Shown: piece after piece, positions 8,054 to 15,887 of the stretch
Numbering within the stretch: position 1 is the first letter of the stretch
Layout: each line of letters opens with the position of its first letter
The notes under the pieces: generated by a model
Told to the model about the DNA's origin: nothing
Seen by the model: the letters and a program-made list of their open reading frames with translations, nothing else
Database searches by the model: none
NCBI RefSeq assembly: GCF_042731755.1
Contig: NZ_JBHWLR010000015.1
Coordinates: 89,752 to 153,751, forward strand
Direction: 5' to 3'
DNA length: 64,000 nucleotides
Source of the DNA: Promicromonospora sp042731755
Lineage (GTDB): Bacteria > Actinomycetota > Actinomycetes > Actinomycetales > Cellulomonadaceae
Position numbers and translations under genes: made by a program

Positions 8054-8671
8054 GTGCTGACGCCGTCCTCGGGAGCAGTGGGCCTCGGCCGCGCGCTCCT
8101 GTGGGCGGCGGTCGTGCTCGCGCTGTCCCTGACCGCGCACTTCGAGGCGGGCGGTCACGTGCCGCCCACCGAGGCGATCGCCCTGCTGGGCGCCCTGCTC
8201 CTCGCGGCCGCCGCGGTCGCGGTGCGGCGGCAGATCCGCTGGCCGGGCGGCCTCGCCCTGGCGGGCCTCGGCCAGTACGCCTCGCACCAGGCGTTCTCCT
8301 TCCTCGCCGGCGCCTGCCCGCCGTCCGCGCTGCCCGACGGCGGGGCCGCGTCCGGGGCGCACGCGCACCTGGCGGGCGCCGTCCCCGGGGTGTACGGGGC
8401 GTGCGTCGGAGCCGCCGAGCCGGCGGCGATCGCCCCCGGGATGCTCGCGTGGCACGCGGTGGCGACCGTCGTCTCGGTCGGCCTGCTCGTGGGCGTCGAG
8501 CGTGGTGTCTGGCTGCTCGCGACGTGGCTGGTCCGGCCGCTCACGGTGGAGCCCCTGCGGCTCCCGGCCGTGCGCCGCGCCCCCGTGCGGGCGGTGCTCC
8601 GCACGGTGCCGGGCCGGGTGGACGTGCACGTGGCGCCGGAGCGGGGACCGCCGGTGTGGGCCCCGGCCTAG
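8054..8671 (+). CDS. Hypothetical integral membrane protein upstream of YcnI
   Basis: A 205-residue protein with about four or five hydrophobic segments (near residues 10-28, 40-57, 65-85, 98-115, 128-155) and several His residues in or near membrane segments (GQYASHQAF, GAHAHLAG, LAWHAVA). I do not recognise a family. The GTG start is preceded by TAGGGT (8041-8046), which includes the stop codon of the previous gene, at a 7-nt gap, suggesting its own leaderless transcript. The next gene encodes a YcnI-type copper protein 40 bases downstream, so a part in copper handling is possible but only inferred from context. Confidence 0.6.
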   Translation: MLTPSSGAVGLGRALLWAAVVLALSLTAHFEAGGHVPPTEAIALLGALLLAAAAVAVRRQIRWPGGLALAGLGQYASHQAFSFLAGACPPSALPDGGAASGAHAHLAGAVPGVYGACVGAAEPAAIAPGMLAWHAVATVVSVGLLVGVERGVWLLATWLVRPLTVEPLRLPAVRRAPVRAVLRTVPGRVDVHVAPERGPPVWAPA

Positions 8672-8711
8672 CCGCACGCCCCCACCCACCCCGTACCGAA
8701 GGACCGAGCAC

Positions 8712-9434
8712 ATGACTCGCTTCAGCCTGCCCACCCGCCGCGCCCTCGCGGCCGTCCCCGCCACCGCCGTCCTGGTGCTGCTGCCGACCGTGGCCTACGC
8801 CCACGTCGGTGTGAGCCCCGACACGACCGCCGCCGAGAGCTACGCGAGCCTCACGTTCCGCGTGCCGACCGAGTCGGACACCGCGTCGACGGAGCAGCTC
8901 GTCGTCGACCTGCCCACGGACACCCCGTTCCTCAGCGTCACGCCGCGCAGCCTGCCCGGCTGGGACGTCGAGGTGGAGGTGGAGAAGCTCGACGAGCCGT
9001 TCGAGGTCGAGGGCGCGACCGTCGACGAGGCCCCCGCGCGCGTCACCTGGACTGCCCAGAAGGGGCACGAGGTGCCGCCGCACGAGTACCAGGAGTTCGC
9101 GGTGCGCGTCGGGGCGCTCCCCGCCGAGGGCACCGAGGTGGTCCTCCCCGCCCACCAGACGTACACCGACGGCAGCGTCGTCGACTGGGACGACCTGGCC
9201 GGCGACGACGGCAAGGAGCCGGAGGCGCCCGCGCCCCTGTTCACGACCACCGCCGCCGAGGGCGACGGGCACGGCGGCGGCCACACGGACGCCGCGGCGT
9301 CCGGCGCGGACGGCGCCGCGGCGGACGGCGACGAGCCCGCCGTCGACCCCGTGGGCCGCTGGCTCGGCGCGGCCGGGATCCTCGTCGGCGCCGTCGGGAT
9401 CGGCGTCGCGCTGGTCACCCGCCGCCGCGCCTGA
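8712..9434 (+). CDS. YcnI-family copper-associated exported protein (DUF1775)
   Basis: A 240-residue protein with a signal peptide ending at about residue 28 (LLPTVAYA-HVGVSPDT). The mature chain starts with His, the hallmark of YcnI domains, where the N-terminal histidine helps bind Cu(II). The domain (residues 29-175) has LPGWDVEVE and HEVPPHEYQEFAVRVG motifs. A disordered linker containing HGGGH precedes a C-terminal membrane helix (about 215-235) and a basic RRRA tail, giving an anchored lipoprotein-like topology without a lipobox. Genes for CopC/CopD partners are absent nearby; the preceding His-bearing membrane protein may be its partner. Confidence 0.82.
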   Translation: MTRFSLPTRRALAAVPATAVLVLLPTVAYAHVGVSPDTTAAESYASLTFRVPTESDTASTEQLVVDLPTDTPFLSVTPRSLPGWDVEVEVEKLDEPFEVEGATVDEAPARVTWTAQKGHEVPPHEYQEFAVRVGALPAEGTEVVLPAHQTYTDGSVVDWDDLAGDDGKEPEAPAPLFTTTAAEGDGHGGGHTDAAASGADGAAADGDEPAVDPVGRWLGAAGILVGAVGIGVALVTRRRA

Positions 9435-9520
9435 CCGGCCGTCGGGGTGGCGGTCCCGCGTGCAAGACTGGGAGCTCACGCGCCGGACGAGTGGCGCGTG
9501 AGCAGCACCGCAGGAGGACC

Positions 9521-10270
9521 GTGACCGCCACCCCGACGCGCAGGCAGCGACTACGTGCCGAGCTGTTGCGTGACGCGCGTGCCGCCGGCCGCCGGCTCCT
9601 CGCCGAGCACGGGGTGGACGGCGTGACGATGGTCGCGGTCGCCAAGGAGGTCGGGATCGCCGGCCCGGGGATGTACCGGTACTTCGAGGGACGCCCCGGG
9701 CTGCTCGCCGCCGTCTACGACGACACGCTGGACGAGCTCGTCGCCTACCTGGAGGCCGCGGTCGCGCGGCAGCCGGACGACGACCACGCCGCGCGGCTCC
9801 ACGCCGCGACGCACTCGCTGTTCGTGTGGTGCCGGGGCCACCGGAACGAGTTCGACCTCCTGCTCGGGGCCGACGCGCAGCACGCGGTCGGGGTCTCCGG
9901 TGCGGCCCGGCCGCACTTCGTGCACCGGCTCGGCTCCGTGTTCGTGCCGAGCTTCGCCGCCCTGTGGCGGCAGGGTGTCCCCTTCCCGGCGGACGCCGAC
10001 GTCGCCCCCGGCCTGGCGCCGGAGCTCGACGCGTACCGGGCCGTGCTCACGCAGGACAGCCCCGGCGTGGCCGAGGGGCTCCCCGTGGGCGTGGTCCACA
10101 CGATCATGGTGTTCTGGCGCCAGGTCTACGGCCTGCTCTGCATGGTGGCCTACGACCAGCTCGACTACGCGTTCGGCAACTTCGACGCGATGTTCGACGA
10201 CATGATGCGGGGGCTCCTGGCGTCGCTGGGGCTCGAGCCGAGCCCCCGGGTGCGCCTCGTCGAGCCCTGA
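9521..10270 (+). CDS. TetR family regulator with WHG-type C-terminal domain
   Basis: A 249-residue protein. I choose the GTG at 9521 because AGGAGG sits at 9512-9517; an in-frame GTG at 9491 would add ten residues. The HTH covers residues about 18-60 and ends in the classic GMYRYFEGRPGLLAAVYDD. The rest (FDLLLGAD, PDADVAPGLAPELDAYR-like segments, VFWRQVYGLLCMVAYDQLDYAF) is the actinobacterial TetR_C_33/WHG type. A second, clearly paralogous gene follows 79 bases downstream. No divergently or adjacently transcribed target gene is obvious. Confidence 0.82.
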   Translation: MTATPTRRQRLRAELLRDARAAGRRLLAEHGVDGVTMVAVAKEVGIAGPGMYRYFEGRPGLLAAVYDDTLDELVAYLEAAVARQPDDDHAARLHAATHSLFVWCRGHRNEFDLLLGADAQHAVGVSGAARPHFVHRLGSVFVPSFAALWRQGVPFPADADVAPGLAPELDAYRAVLTQDSPGVAEGLPVGVVHTIMVFWRQVYGLLCMVAYDQLDYAFGNFDAMFDDMMRGLLASLGLEPSPRVRLVEP

Positions 10271-10349
10271 TTTCCTCGCCCCGGAGCCGGCTGTCCGGAT
10301 AGAGTGCTGCGCCGGTCACTTCGGAGTTTTCGCCCGGGACGGGAGTCGG

Positions 10350-11081
10350 ATGGAGCGCGATCTGCGACGGGACGCGCTCCTGGCCGCGCGCCGGCTCCTG
10401 GAGGCCGACGGCGTCCGCGGCGTCACGTCGTCCGCCGTCGCCCGCGACCTCGGCGTGCCGGACGCCGAGCTGGGCCGCGCCGGCCTGGACCGCGTGGCGC
10501 TGCTGGAGGCCCTGTACGAGTCGACGATGGACCGCCTGCTGGCGTTCCTCGGCGCGGCGGTGGCCCAGCAGGACCCCGACGACCTCGCGGCGCAGGTCGA
10601 GGCGGGCACGCACGCGATCGTCGTCTGGTGCGGCACCGATCGTGCCGGGTTCGACCTCCTCATGGGGCCGGGCTTCCGGCAGGCCGTCGGCGCCCGCGCG
10701 GCCGTGCGGCAGAGTGTCGCCTCCCGGCTCGGCGGCGCCTGGGTCCCCCTGTTCGACCGGGTCCGGCGCACCGGTGCGCCCTGCCCGCCCGACGCCGACA
10801 TCCCGCCGGAGCTGGCCGCCCAGCTCGGCGTGTACCGGCGGCTGCTCCTGCGGGCCAACCCCGCGCTGGGGGACGACCTGCCGCTGGGCGTCGTCTACCT
10901 GATGACCGTGGGCTGGCGGCAGATCTTCGGCTTCCTGTGCATGCTCTCGTTCGACCCGGCCGCCCGCCCCGTGAGCGCGTTCGGCGACGCGATCCCCCAG
11001 CTCAACCGGTCGCTCCTGGAGCTGGTGGGCCTGGTGCCTAGTCCGGCGGTGCGGCTGGTCCCGGTGCCCGACGCCGCCTGA
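10350..11081 (+). CDS. TetR-like paralogue with eroded HTH
   Basis: A 243-residue paralogue of the preceding regulator: the ligand domain aligns throughout (FDLLMGPGFRQAVG, PDADIPPELAAQLGVYRRLLLRANP, GVVYLMTVGWRQIFGFLCMLSFDP, SPAVRLVP). The N-terminal region still begins like a TetR HTH (ALLAARRLLEADGVRGVTSSAVARDLGV) but the recognition-helix end, YRYF in its neighbour, is replaced by ELGRAGLDRVALLEALYES. DNA binding may therefore be altered or lost. It could act as a heterodimer partner of its neighbour. The pair looks like a tandem duplication that has diverged. Confidence 0.75.
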   Translation: MERDLRRDALLAARRLLEADGVRGVTSSAVARDLGVPDAELGRAGLDRVALLEALYESTMDRLLAFLGAAVAQQDPDDLAAQVEAGTHAIVVWCGTDRAGFDLLMGPGFRQAVGARAAVRQSVASRLGGAWVPLFDRVRRTGAPCPPDADIPPELAAQLGVYRRLLLRANPALGDDLPLGVVYLMTVGWRQIFGFLCMLSFDPAARPVSAFGDAIPQLNRSLLELVGLVPSPAVRLVPVPDAA

Positions 11082-11091
11082 CGGACGGCGG

Positions 11092-11120
11092 CGCCTGACC
11101 GGCGGCGGCGGGGTCAGGCG
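11092..11120. terminator. Hairpin between convergent TetR-like and SDR genes
   Basis: A 9-bp perfect inverted repeat (CGCCTGACC at 11092-11100, complement at 11112-11120) with an 11-nt GC-rich loop lies between converging genes and overlaps the SDR stop codon. It may terminate both transcripts. Confidence 0.45.
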
Positions 11121-11962
11121 AGCAGCCGTTCGGTCGCCTCCCACAGCGTGCGCTGGACGGCCGGGTCACGGCCCGGCTCCGGGCACTCCAGCGGCCTGGC
11201 GTCCCGCACGGAGAAGTAGCCGCCCGTGCGGGTCGCGAGCCCTGGATCGGTCACCAGCCGCGTGATGATCCCGGCTCCGCGTGCGGGGTCGCCGATCCGC
11301 AGGCGGTGCAGCGTCTTCTCCAGGACCCCGGCGAACGGGAGCTCGCGCCCGAGGCCGGTGGTGTTGAACCCGGGGTCGCAGCAGTTGGCCGTGACGCCCG
11401 TGCCCGCGAGCCGGCGCGCCAGCTCCTGGCTGAACATGATGTCCATCAGCTTGGTCCGCCCATAGCGTGCGGCCGACGCGCGCCGGCCGTACGGGGTCGT
11501 GAGAGTGAGGTCGCGGGCCGGGTCGATGCCGCCGGAGTGCCGCGCCGCCTCGGACGCGACCGTGACCACGCGGGCCGGCGCGGATGCGACGAGCTGGTCG
11601 AGCAGCGTGTTCGTGAGGAGCCAGGGCGCAACGTAGTTCACTGCGGTCATCTCGTCGAGGCCGTCCACGGTGAGACGCCTGCTGAACGCGTGCAGCCCGG
11701 CGTTGTTGATGAGGGCATCGATCTGGTCGTAGCGCGCCCCGACGGCCCGGCCCACCCGGCGCACGTCGTCCGCGGAGGACAGGTCGGCCACGAAGACGTC
11801 GACGGCGGCGGCCGGGGCGACGTGCGCGATCTCGGCGCGCAGCGCGTCCGCCCGGGCTGCGCTTCGGGCGACGATCCCCAGGTCGAGCCCCTGTCGGGCG
11901 AGGTCGAGCGCGACGAGCCGGCCGAGCCCGTGGGTCGCTCCGGTGATGACGGCGGTGGTCAT
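11114..11962 (-). CDS. SDR family NAD(P)-dependent oxidoreductase
   Basis: A 282-residue short-chain dehydrogenase. The cofactor motif TGATHGLG is at residues 7-14, NNAG in mid-protein, the catalytic Ser in VTVASEA and the catalytic pair in YGRTK. The sequence resembles the retinol-dehydrogenase/protochlorophyllide-reductase-like subgroup (DPGFNTTGLGRELP loop). Substrate unknown. Its start has AAGGGAG 7 bases upstream. It is transcribed divergently from a MarR gene, and two identical 12-bp palindromes lie in the 75-bp gap, so it is very likely the regulated target. A TTGATT-16-TATCGT promoter can be read on the minus strand at 12027-12000. Confidence 0.87.
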   Translation of the reverse strand: MTTAVITGATHGLGRLVALDLARQGLDLGIVARSAARADALRAEIAHVAPAAAVDVFVADLSSADDVRRVGRAVGARYDQIDALINNAGLHAFSRRLTVDGLDEMTAVNYVAPWLLTNTLLDQLVASAPARVVTVASEAARHSGGIDPARDLTLTTPYGRRASAARYGRTKLMDIMFSQELARRLAGTGVTANCCDPGFNTTGLGRELPFAGVLEKTLHRLRIGDPARGAGIITRLVTDPGLATRTGGYFSVRDARPLECPEPGRDPAVQRTLWEATERLLA

Positions 11963-11980
11963 GAGGGATCTCCCTTATCG

Positions 11981-12018
11981 TGAGGTACCTCAATGATGCA
12001 CGATACTGAGGTACCTCA
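11981..12018. promoter_or_regulatory. Twin TGAGGTACCTCA operators between SDR and MarR genes
   Basis: Two perfect copies of the 12-bp palindrome TGAGGTACCTCA occur at 11981-11992 and 12007-12018, with centres 26 bp apart. Flanks extend the symmetry (CG on the outer side of both). One copy lies within the spacer of the proposed SDR promoter and the other between promoter and start codon. This is the classic layout for MarR control of a divergent pair. Confidence 0.75.
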
Positions 12019-12037
12019 CGAAATCAAGGGAGCGGGC

Positions 12038-12484
12038 ATGGGCGACAGCAACGGCGCGGGGGAGATCGGCCTGCGCTACCTGACGACGTCGGCCCGGCTG
12101 CGGCGGACGGTGGACGAGCACCTGGCCGGGAGCGGGGTGTCGCTCGCGCAGACGAAGATCCTGCAGGTGCTGGCCCGGAGCGGCCCGATGAGGCAGGCGC
12201 GGCTGGCCGTGGAGCTCGGGTACGCGGCGCGCTCGATCACCCAGGCGGTCGAGGGCATGGAGCGGGACGGCCTCGTCCGGCGTGCCGTGGATCCGGCGGA
12301 CCTGCGCGCCAAGGAGGTGACGATGACCGAGGAGGGTGCCCGGGCGCTCGCCGTCGGTGAGGCGGCGGGCGACGAGATCCTGCGGCGGATCTTCGGCGAC
12401 CTAGGCCCGGACCGGCTGGCGGCCCTGGACGAGGTGCTCGCCGTCCTCGACGACGCCACGGCGCGGGCCGGGGAAGAGTCCTGA
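12038..12484 (+). CDS. MarR family regulator
   Basis: A 148-residue winged-helix regulator. ATG 12038 is chosen because GGGAG lies 5 bases upstream; in-frame ATGs at 11993 and 11996 would place the start inside the operator region. The HTH and wing are visible as MRQARLAVELGYAARSITQAVEGMERDGLVRRAVDPADLRAKEVTMTEEG spread over residues about 48-100. It has no cysteine near the N-terminus, so ligand rather than thiol sensing is likely. The twin palindromes upstream indicate that it represses itself and the divergent SDR gene. The inducer is unknown. Confidence 0.85.
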   Translation: MGDSNGAGEIGLRYLTTSARLRRTVDEHLAGSGVSLAQTKILQVLARSGPMRQARLAVELGYAARSITQAVEGMERDGLVRRAVDPADLRAKEVTMTEEGARALAVGEAAGDEILRRIFGDLGPDRLAALDEVLAVLDDATARAGEES

Positions 12485-12490
12485 GAACGA

Positions 12491-12528
12491 CGATGACGCG
12501 AGACATCGGTGGATGTCTCGCGTCATCG
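12491..12528. terminator. Terminator between MarR gene and tRNA-Ser
   Basis: A perfect 17-bp stem (12491-12507 with 12512-12528) and a 4-nt GGTG loop, 7 bases after the MarR stop. Because the tRNA is transcribed toward it from the other side, it can serve both transcripts. Confidence 0.8.
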
Positions 12529-12533
12529 GACTG

Positions 12534-12618
12534 CGGAGGATGGGGGATTCGAACCCCCGAGGGCGTTAACCCAACACGCTTTCCAAGCGTGCGCCATAGG
12601 CCACTAGGCGAATCCTCC
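12534..12618 (-). tRNA. tRNA-Ser (GGA)
   Basis: The minus strand gives a type II tRNA of 85 nt. The acceptor stem pairs GGAGGAT with ATCCTCC, discriminator G. The anticodon stem-loop is CACGC-TTGGAAA-GCGTG with anticodon GGA. A long variable arm follows, and the T-loop is GGGGGTTCGAATCCCCC. The CCA end is not encoded. It reads UCC/UCU serine codons. Confidence 0.95.
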
Positions 12619-12759
12619 TCGCGCTCCGCACCAGGGCGGGCGCGCGACCACGGACCGGAGTCTGGCGCGGCCTGACGAGGATACCGGACGCCGTGCCCGG
12701 ACAACGAATCGGAATCCGGGAGCGGCGCTGTGAGGTCGCGAACAGCGGGTTCTGCCCGG

Positions 12760-12789
12760 TTCGGTCCGGGCCGCCGGATCGGTTAGGCT
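12760..12789 (+). promoter_or_regulatory. Putative promoter of SRP RNA gene
   Basis: A -10-like TAGGCT at 12784-12789 lies 7 bases before the SRP RNA 5' end, with TTCGGT (12760-12765) 18 bp upstream as a weak -35. Confidence 0.4.
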
Positions 12790-12796
12790 TGCGGCA

Positions 12797-12884
12797 GACC
12801 CCTCGTGCGGCACCATCTCGCCGAACTCCCCCAGGGCCGGAAGGCAGCAAGGGTAAGTGAGCTCTGGTGGGTGTGCGAGGGGTC
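12797..12884 (+). ncRNA. ffs: Signal recognition particle RNA (4.5S type)
   Basis: A long hairpin RNA: the ends GACCCCTCG (12797) and CGAGGGGTC (12876-12884) pair perfectly. The apex holds the universally conserved SRP domain IV, CAGGGCCGGAAGGCAGCAAGG at about 12832-12852, including the GGAA tetraloop and the asymmetric loop that binds Ffh M domain. The length of about 90-97 nt is the small bacterial form. It functions in cotranslational targeting of membrane and secreted proteins. Exact ends are estimated from pairing. In many actinobacteria it sits near dnaX, as it does here. Confidence 0.93.
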
Positions 12885-12888
12885 CTTT

Positions 12889-13270
12889 CATGCCCGGAAT
12901 CTCGCGGGTCCGCCACAATGTGGACGGATTTTGGTCCGCATCGTGGGATTTTCCCCGCAGGGATTGGCTTCGACGCCGTGCAGTGACGCACGATGTCCGT
13001 ATGACCCGCACCCGGACCTCCGCCACGACGTCGCGCACCTGTCGCGACGCCATGTGTCGCGGCCGCGTGCGTGGCGGGCGAATGCGCGAGCGCTGACAGC
13101 GCCGCACGTTCCCGCGGTCCCTCCCGGACCGCCCCGCATCGTCCCGAGCTCGCCACGTTGCTGATGGCCGTGGCCCGCCGTCGTCTCACACCCTCGGCCT
13201 GCGCCCGACGCAGGCCCCCCGCATCCTGAGCACAGGCATACCCGCGCCCGTGCGCCCGAGAGGACCACCC
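12889..13270 (+). other. Gene-free leader region of metQNI, several hairpins
   Basis: This 380-base stretch holds no convincing gene. It contains successive short perfect hairpins: 12977-12992 (5 bp), 13114-13132 (GCGGTCC/GGACCGC, 7 bp) and 13196-13216 (GGCCTGCG/CGCAGGCC, 8 bp), plus CCACAATGTGG at 12913. I do not find the core of SAM-I, SAM-II or SAM-IV riboswitches. Since it precedes a methionine importer, a structured leader is possible but unproved. Confidence 0.4.
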
Positions 13271-14158
13271 ATGTCTCGTTTCACCTCTGTCCTGACCACC
13301 GGCCTCGCCGTCACCGCCGTCCTGGCGCTGAGCGCCTGCGGCAACGCCGAAGAGGCCGCGCCCGCCGCCGGCTCCGCCGAAGACCCGGTCCGCATCGGCG
13401 TCGTCAACTCCGGCGACGACTACTGGACCACGTTCACCGACCTGGCCGAGGAGGAGGGCATCAGCGTCGAGCTGGTGAACTTCAGCGACTACCAGCTCCC
13501 CAACCAGGGGCTGACCGACGGCGACCTGGACCTGAACCAGTTCCAGCACCTGCAGTTCCTCGCCAACTACAACACCGCCACCGGCTCGGACCTCACGCCG
13601 ATCGCGGCCACCGCCGTCTACCCGCTGGGCCTCTACTCGCTCAAGCACGACAGCGTGGAGGAGATCCCCGAGGGCGGCGAGATCGCCATCCCGAACGACG
13701 ACACGAACCAGGCCCGCGCGCTGCTCGTGCTGCAGGAGGCCGGCCTGGTCGCCCTGCGCGACGGCGGCAGCGCGTTCTCGACGCCGGCCGACGTGCTGGA
13801 GGACGAGTCGAAGGTCACCGTGACCCCGGTCGACGCGGCCCAGACGGCGCTCGCGCTGCAGGACGTCGACGCCTCGATCATCAACAACGACTTCGTGGGC
13901 GACGCCGACCTGACCTCCGACGACGCCATCTTCTCCGACGACCCGGACGCCTCGGCCGCCGAGCCGTACATCAACGTGTGGGTGGCCCGCGGCGACGACG
14001 CGGACAACGAGGTGTTCCAGCAGCTCGTCGAGATCTACCACTCCCCGGAGGTCGAGAAGGGCGTGCTCGAGGCCTCGGGCGGCACCGGCGTCATCAAGGA
14101 CAACTCGGCCGCCGAGCTGCAGGAGATCCTGGCCGGCATCCAGGAGGACGCCTCCTGA
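13271..14158 (+). CDS. metQ: Methionine-binding lipoprotein MetQ
   Basis: A 295-residue NlpA-family substrate-binding lipoprotein. The lipobox LSAC places the lipidated Cys at about residue 23. The mature protein has the NlpA pattern: VELVNFSDYQLPNQGLTDGDLDLNQFQH, then IAIPNDDTNQARALLVLQEAGLV, then DASIINNDF and the C-terminal KDNSAAELQEILAG-like region. It captures L-methionine (possibly also D-Met) outside the membrane and delivers it to MetI-MetN. ATG 13271 has GAGAGGA upstream; a GTG 21 bases earlier is less likely. The stop overlaps the metN start (TGATG), so the genes are coupled. Confidence 0.92.
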   Translation: MSRFTSVLTTGLAVTAVLALSACGNAEEAAPAAGSAEDPVRIGVVNSGDDYWTTFTDLAEEEGISVELVNFSDYQLPNQGLTDGDLDLNQFQHLQFLANYNTATGSDLTPIAATAVYPLGLYSLKHDSVEEIPEGGEIAIPNDDTNQARALLVLQEAGLVALRDGGSAFSTPADVLEDESKVTVTPVDAAQTALALQDVDASIINNDFVGDADLTSDDAIFSDDPDASAAEPYINVWVARGDDADNEVFQQLVEIYHSPEVEKGVLEASGGTGVIKDNSAAELQEILAGIQEDAS

Positions 14159-15210
14159 TGCCTGCGGCGACCAGCAGCATCATCCGGTTCGAGGGCGCCA
14201 GCAAGGTGTTCCCGGGCCGGGGTAAGGGCGTCGAGGTGCGCGCCGTCGACGACGTCACGCTCGACATCCGTACGGGCGAGATCTTCGGCGTCATCGGGCA
14301 GTCGGGTGCGGGCAAGTCCACCCTGGTGCGGCTGATCAACGCGCTCGAACGCACCACCGGCGGCGACGTGGTGGTCGACGGCCTCTCGCTCGGCTCGCTG
14401 AGCGAGGCGCGCCTGCGGCCGGTCCGGGCCGGGATCGGGATGGTGTTCCAGCAGTTCAACCTGCTGACCTCCCGGACCGTCTCGGGGAACGTCGCCTACC
14501 CGCTGGAGGTCGCCGGCTGGTCGCGCGCGAAGCGCGACGCGCGGGTCGCCGAGCTGCTGGAGTTCGTCGGCCTGGCGGACAAGGCGGGCGTCTACCCGTC
14601 CACGCTGTCGGGCGGGCAGAAGCAGCGCGTCGGGATCGCCCGCGCGCTCGCCACGAACCCGCGCATCCTGCTCGCGGACGAGGCGACGTCGGCCCTGGAC
14701 CCCGAGACCACGCGCGACGTGCTGGACCTGCTCCAGCGCGTCAACCGTGAGCTCGGGATCACCGTGGTCGTCATCACGCACGAGATGGACGTCGTGCGTT
14801 CGATCTGCCACCGCGTCGCGGTGATGGAGCGGGGGCGGGTCGTCGAGGTGGGGGAGGCCTACCAGGTCTTCAGCTCGCCCAGGCACGACACCACGCGGCG
14901 GTTCGTCGCCACCGCGCTGCGCGACCGGCCGTCGCCCGAGGTGCTGGCGCGCCTGCGGACGCGGCACACCGGGCACATCGTGACCGTGGGTGTGGACGAG
15001 GTGGCCGGGTCGTCGGCCGTGCTCACGCGCACCCTGCGCGAGCACGGCGTGGACGGCACGGTCGTGTACGGCGGCATCACGGAGGTCGCGGAGCGGCCGT
15101 ACGGGTCGCTGACGGTGGAGCTCGTCGGCGACGGCGGCTCCGTGGAGGCCGCCGTCGCGGCACTGCGTGCCGTGACCTGGGTGGACGATCACGGGAGGGC
15201 GGACGCATGA
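14158..15210 (+). CDS. metN: Methionine importer ATP-binding protein MetN
   Basis: A 350-residue ATPase. Walker A GQSGAGKST is near residue 48, the Q-loop in MVFQQFNLL, signature LSGGQKQRVGIARAL near 156 and Walker B ILLADEATSALDPE near 176. Residues about 270-345 form the C-terminal NIL/ACT-like regulatory domain, which in E. coli MetN binds methionine and inhibits transport when the cytoplasm is replete (trans-inhibition). Conservation of the domain predicts the same control here. The gene overlaps metQ by one base and metI by four. Confidence 0.93.
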   Translation: MPAATSSIIRFEGASKVFPGRGKGVEVRAVDDVTLDIRTGEIFGVIGQSGAGKSTLVRLINALERTTGGDVVVDGLSLGSLSEARLRPVRAGIGMVFQQFNLLTSRTVSGNVAYPLEVAGWSRAKRDARVAELLEFVGLADKAGVYPSTLSGGQKQRVGIARALATNPRILLADEATSALDPETTRDVLDLLQRVNRELGITVVVITHEMDVVRSICHRVAVMERGRVVEVGEAYQVFSSPRHDTTRRFVATALRDRPSPEVLARLRTRHTGHIVTVGVDEVAGSSAVLTRTLREHGVDGTVVYGGITEVAERPYGSLTVELVGDGGSVEAAVAALRAVTWVDDHGRADA

Positions 15211-15869
15211 GCGCGGACTGGGAGCGGCTGACGCCGCTGCTCTGGGAGGCCGCCGGCCAGACGGCCTACATGGTGCTGATCACCCTGGCGGTGGGCGGGT
15301 TCTTCGGCCTGGCGCTCGGGCTCGGGCTGTACCTGACCCGGCCGGGCAACCTGCTGCAGCACCGGTTCGTGTTCGCCGTGCTGAACCTCGCGGTGAACAT
15401 CGTGCGGCCCATCCCGTTCATCATCTTCCTCGTGGCGCTCGGTCCGCTGACCCGCGCCGTCGTCGGCAAGACGATCGGCATCGAGGCGTTCACGTTCGCG
15501 ATGTCGATCATGGCGACGTTCGTCTTCGCGCGGCTCGTGGAGCAGAACCTCGTCTCGATCGACCCCGGTGTGGTCGAGGCGGCACGGGCCATGGGGGCGT
15601 CGCCCTTCCGGATCGTGCGCACCGTGCTGGTGCCCGAGGCGCTCGCGCCCCTGGTCCTCGGCTACACCTTCCTGTTCGTGGGTGTGCTCGACATGTCCGC
15701 GATCGGCGGCTACCTGGGTGCGGGCGGCCTGGGTGACTTCGCGATCGTCCAGGGCTACCGGCAGTACGACTGGGCGGTGACCGCCGTCGTGGTGGTGATC
15801 ATCGTGGTGATCGTCCAGGCGGTGCAGTGGCTCGGCAACGGCCTGGCGCGCCGCGCGCTGCGCCGCTGA
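15207..15869 (+). CDS. metI: Methionine importer permease MetI
   Basis: A 220-residue permease with five membrane helices. The cytoplasmic EAA-type coupling motif appears as EAARAMGASPFRIVRTVLVPEALAPLV around residues 126-152, and the MetI-typical RPIPFIIFLVAL is near residue 70. It forms the channel of the MetNI complex. The ATG overlaps the metN stop (ATGA). The order Q-N-I differs from the E. coli N-I-Q order but is common in actinobacteria. Confidence 0.92.
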   Translation: MSADWERLTPLLWEAAGQTAYMVLITLAVGGFFGLALGLGLYLTRPGNLLQHRFVFAVLNLAVNIVRPIPFIIFLVALGPLTRAVVGKTIGIEAFTFAMSIMATFVFARLVEQNLVSIDPGVVEAARAMGASPFRIVRTVLVPEALAPLVLGYTFLFVGVLDMSAIGGYLGAGGLGDFAIVQGYRQYDWAVTAVVVVIIVVIVQAVQWLGNGLARRALRR

Positions 15870-15887
15870 CGTGGGAGAGTGTGGCCC

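Noticed and set aside
12889..13270. SAM riboswitch upstream of metQNI
   Set aside because: None of the conserved core sequences of SAM-I, SAM-II or SAM-IV could be fitted; only generic hairpins are present, so it is reported as an uncharacterised leader.
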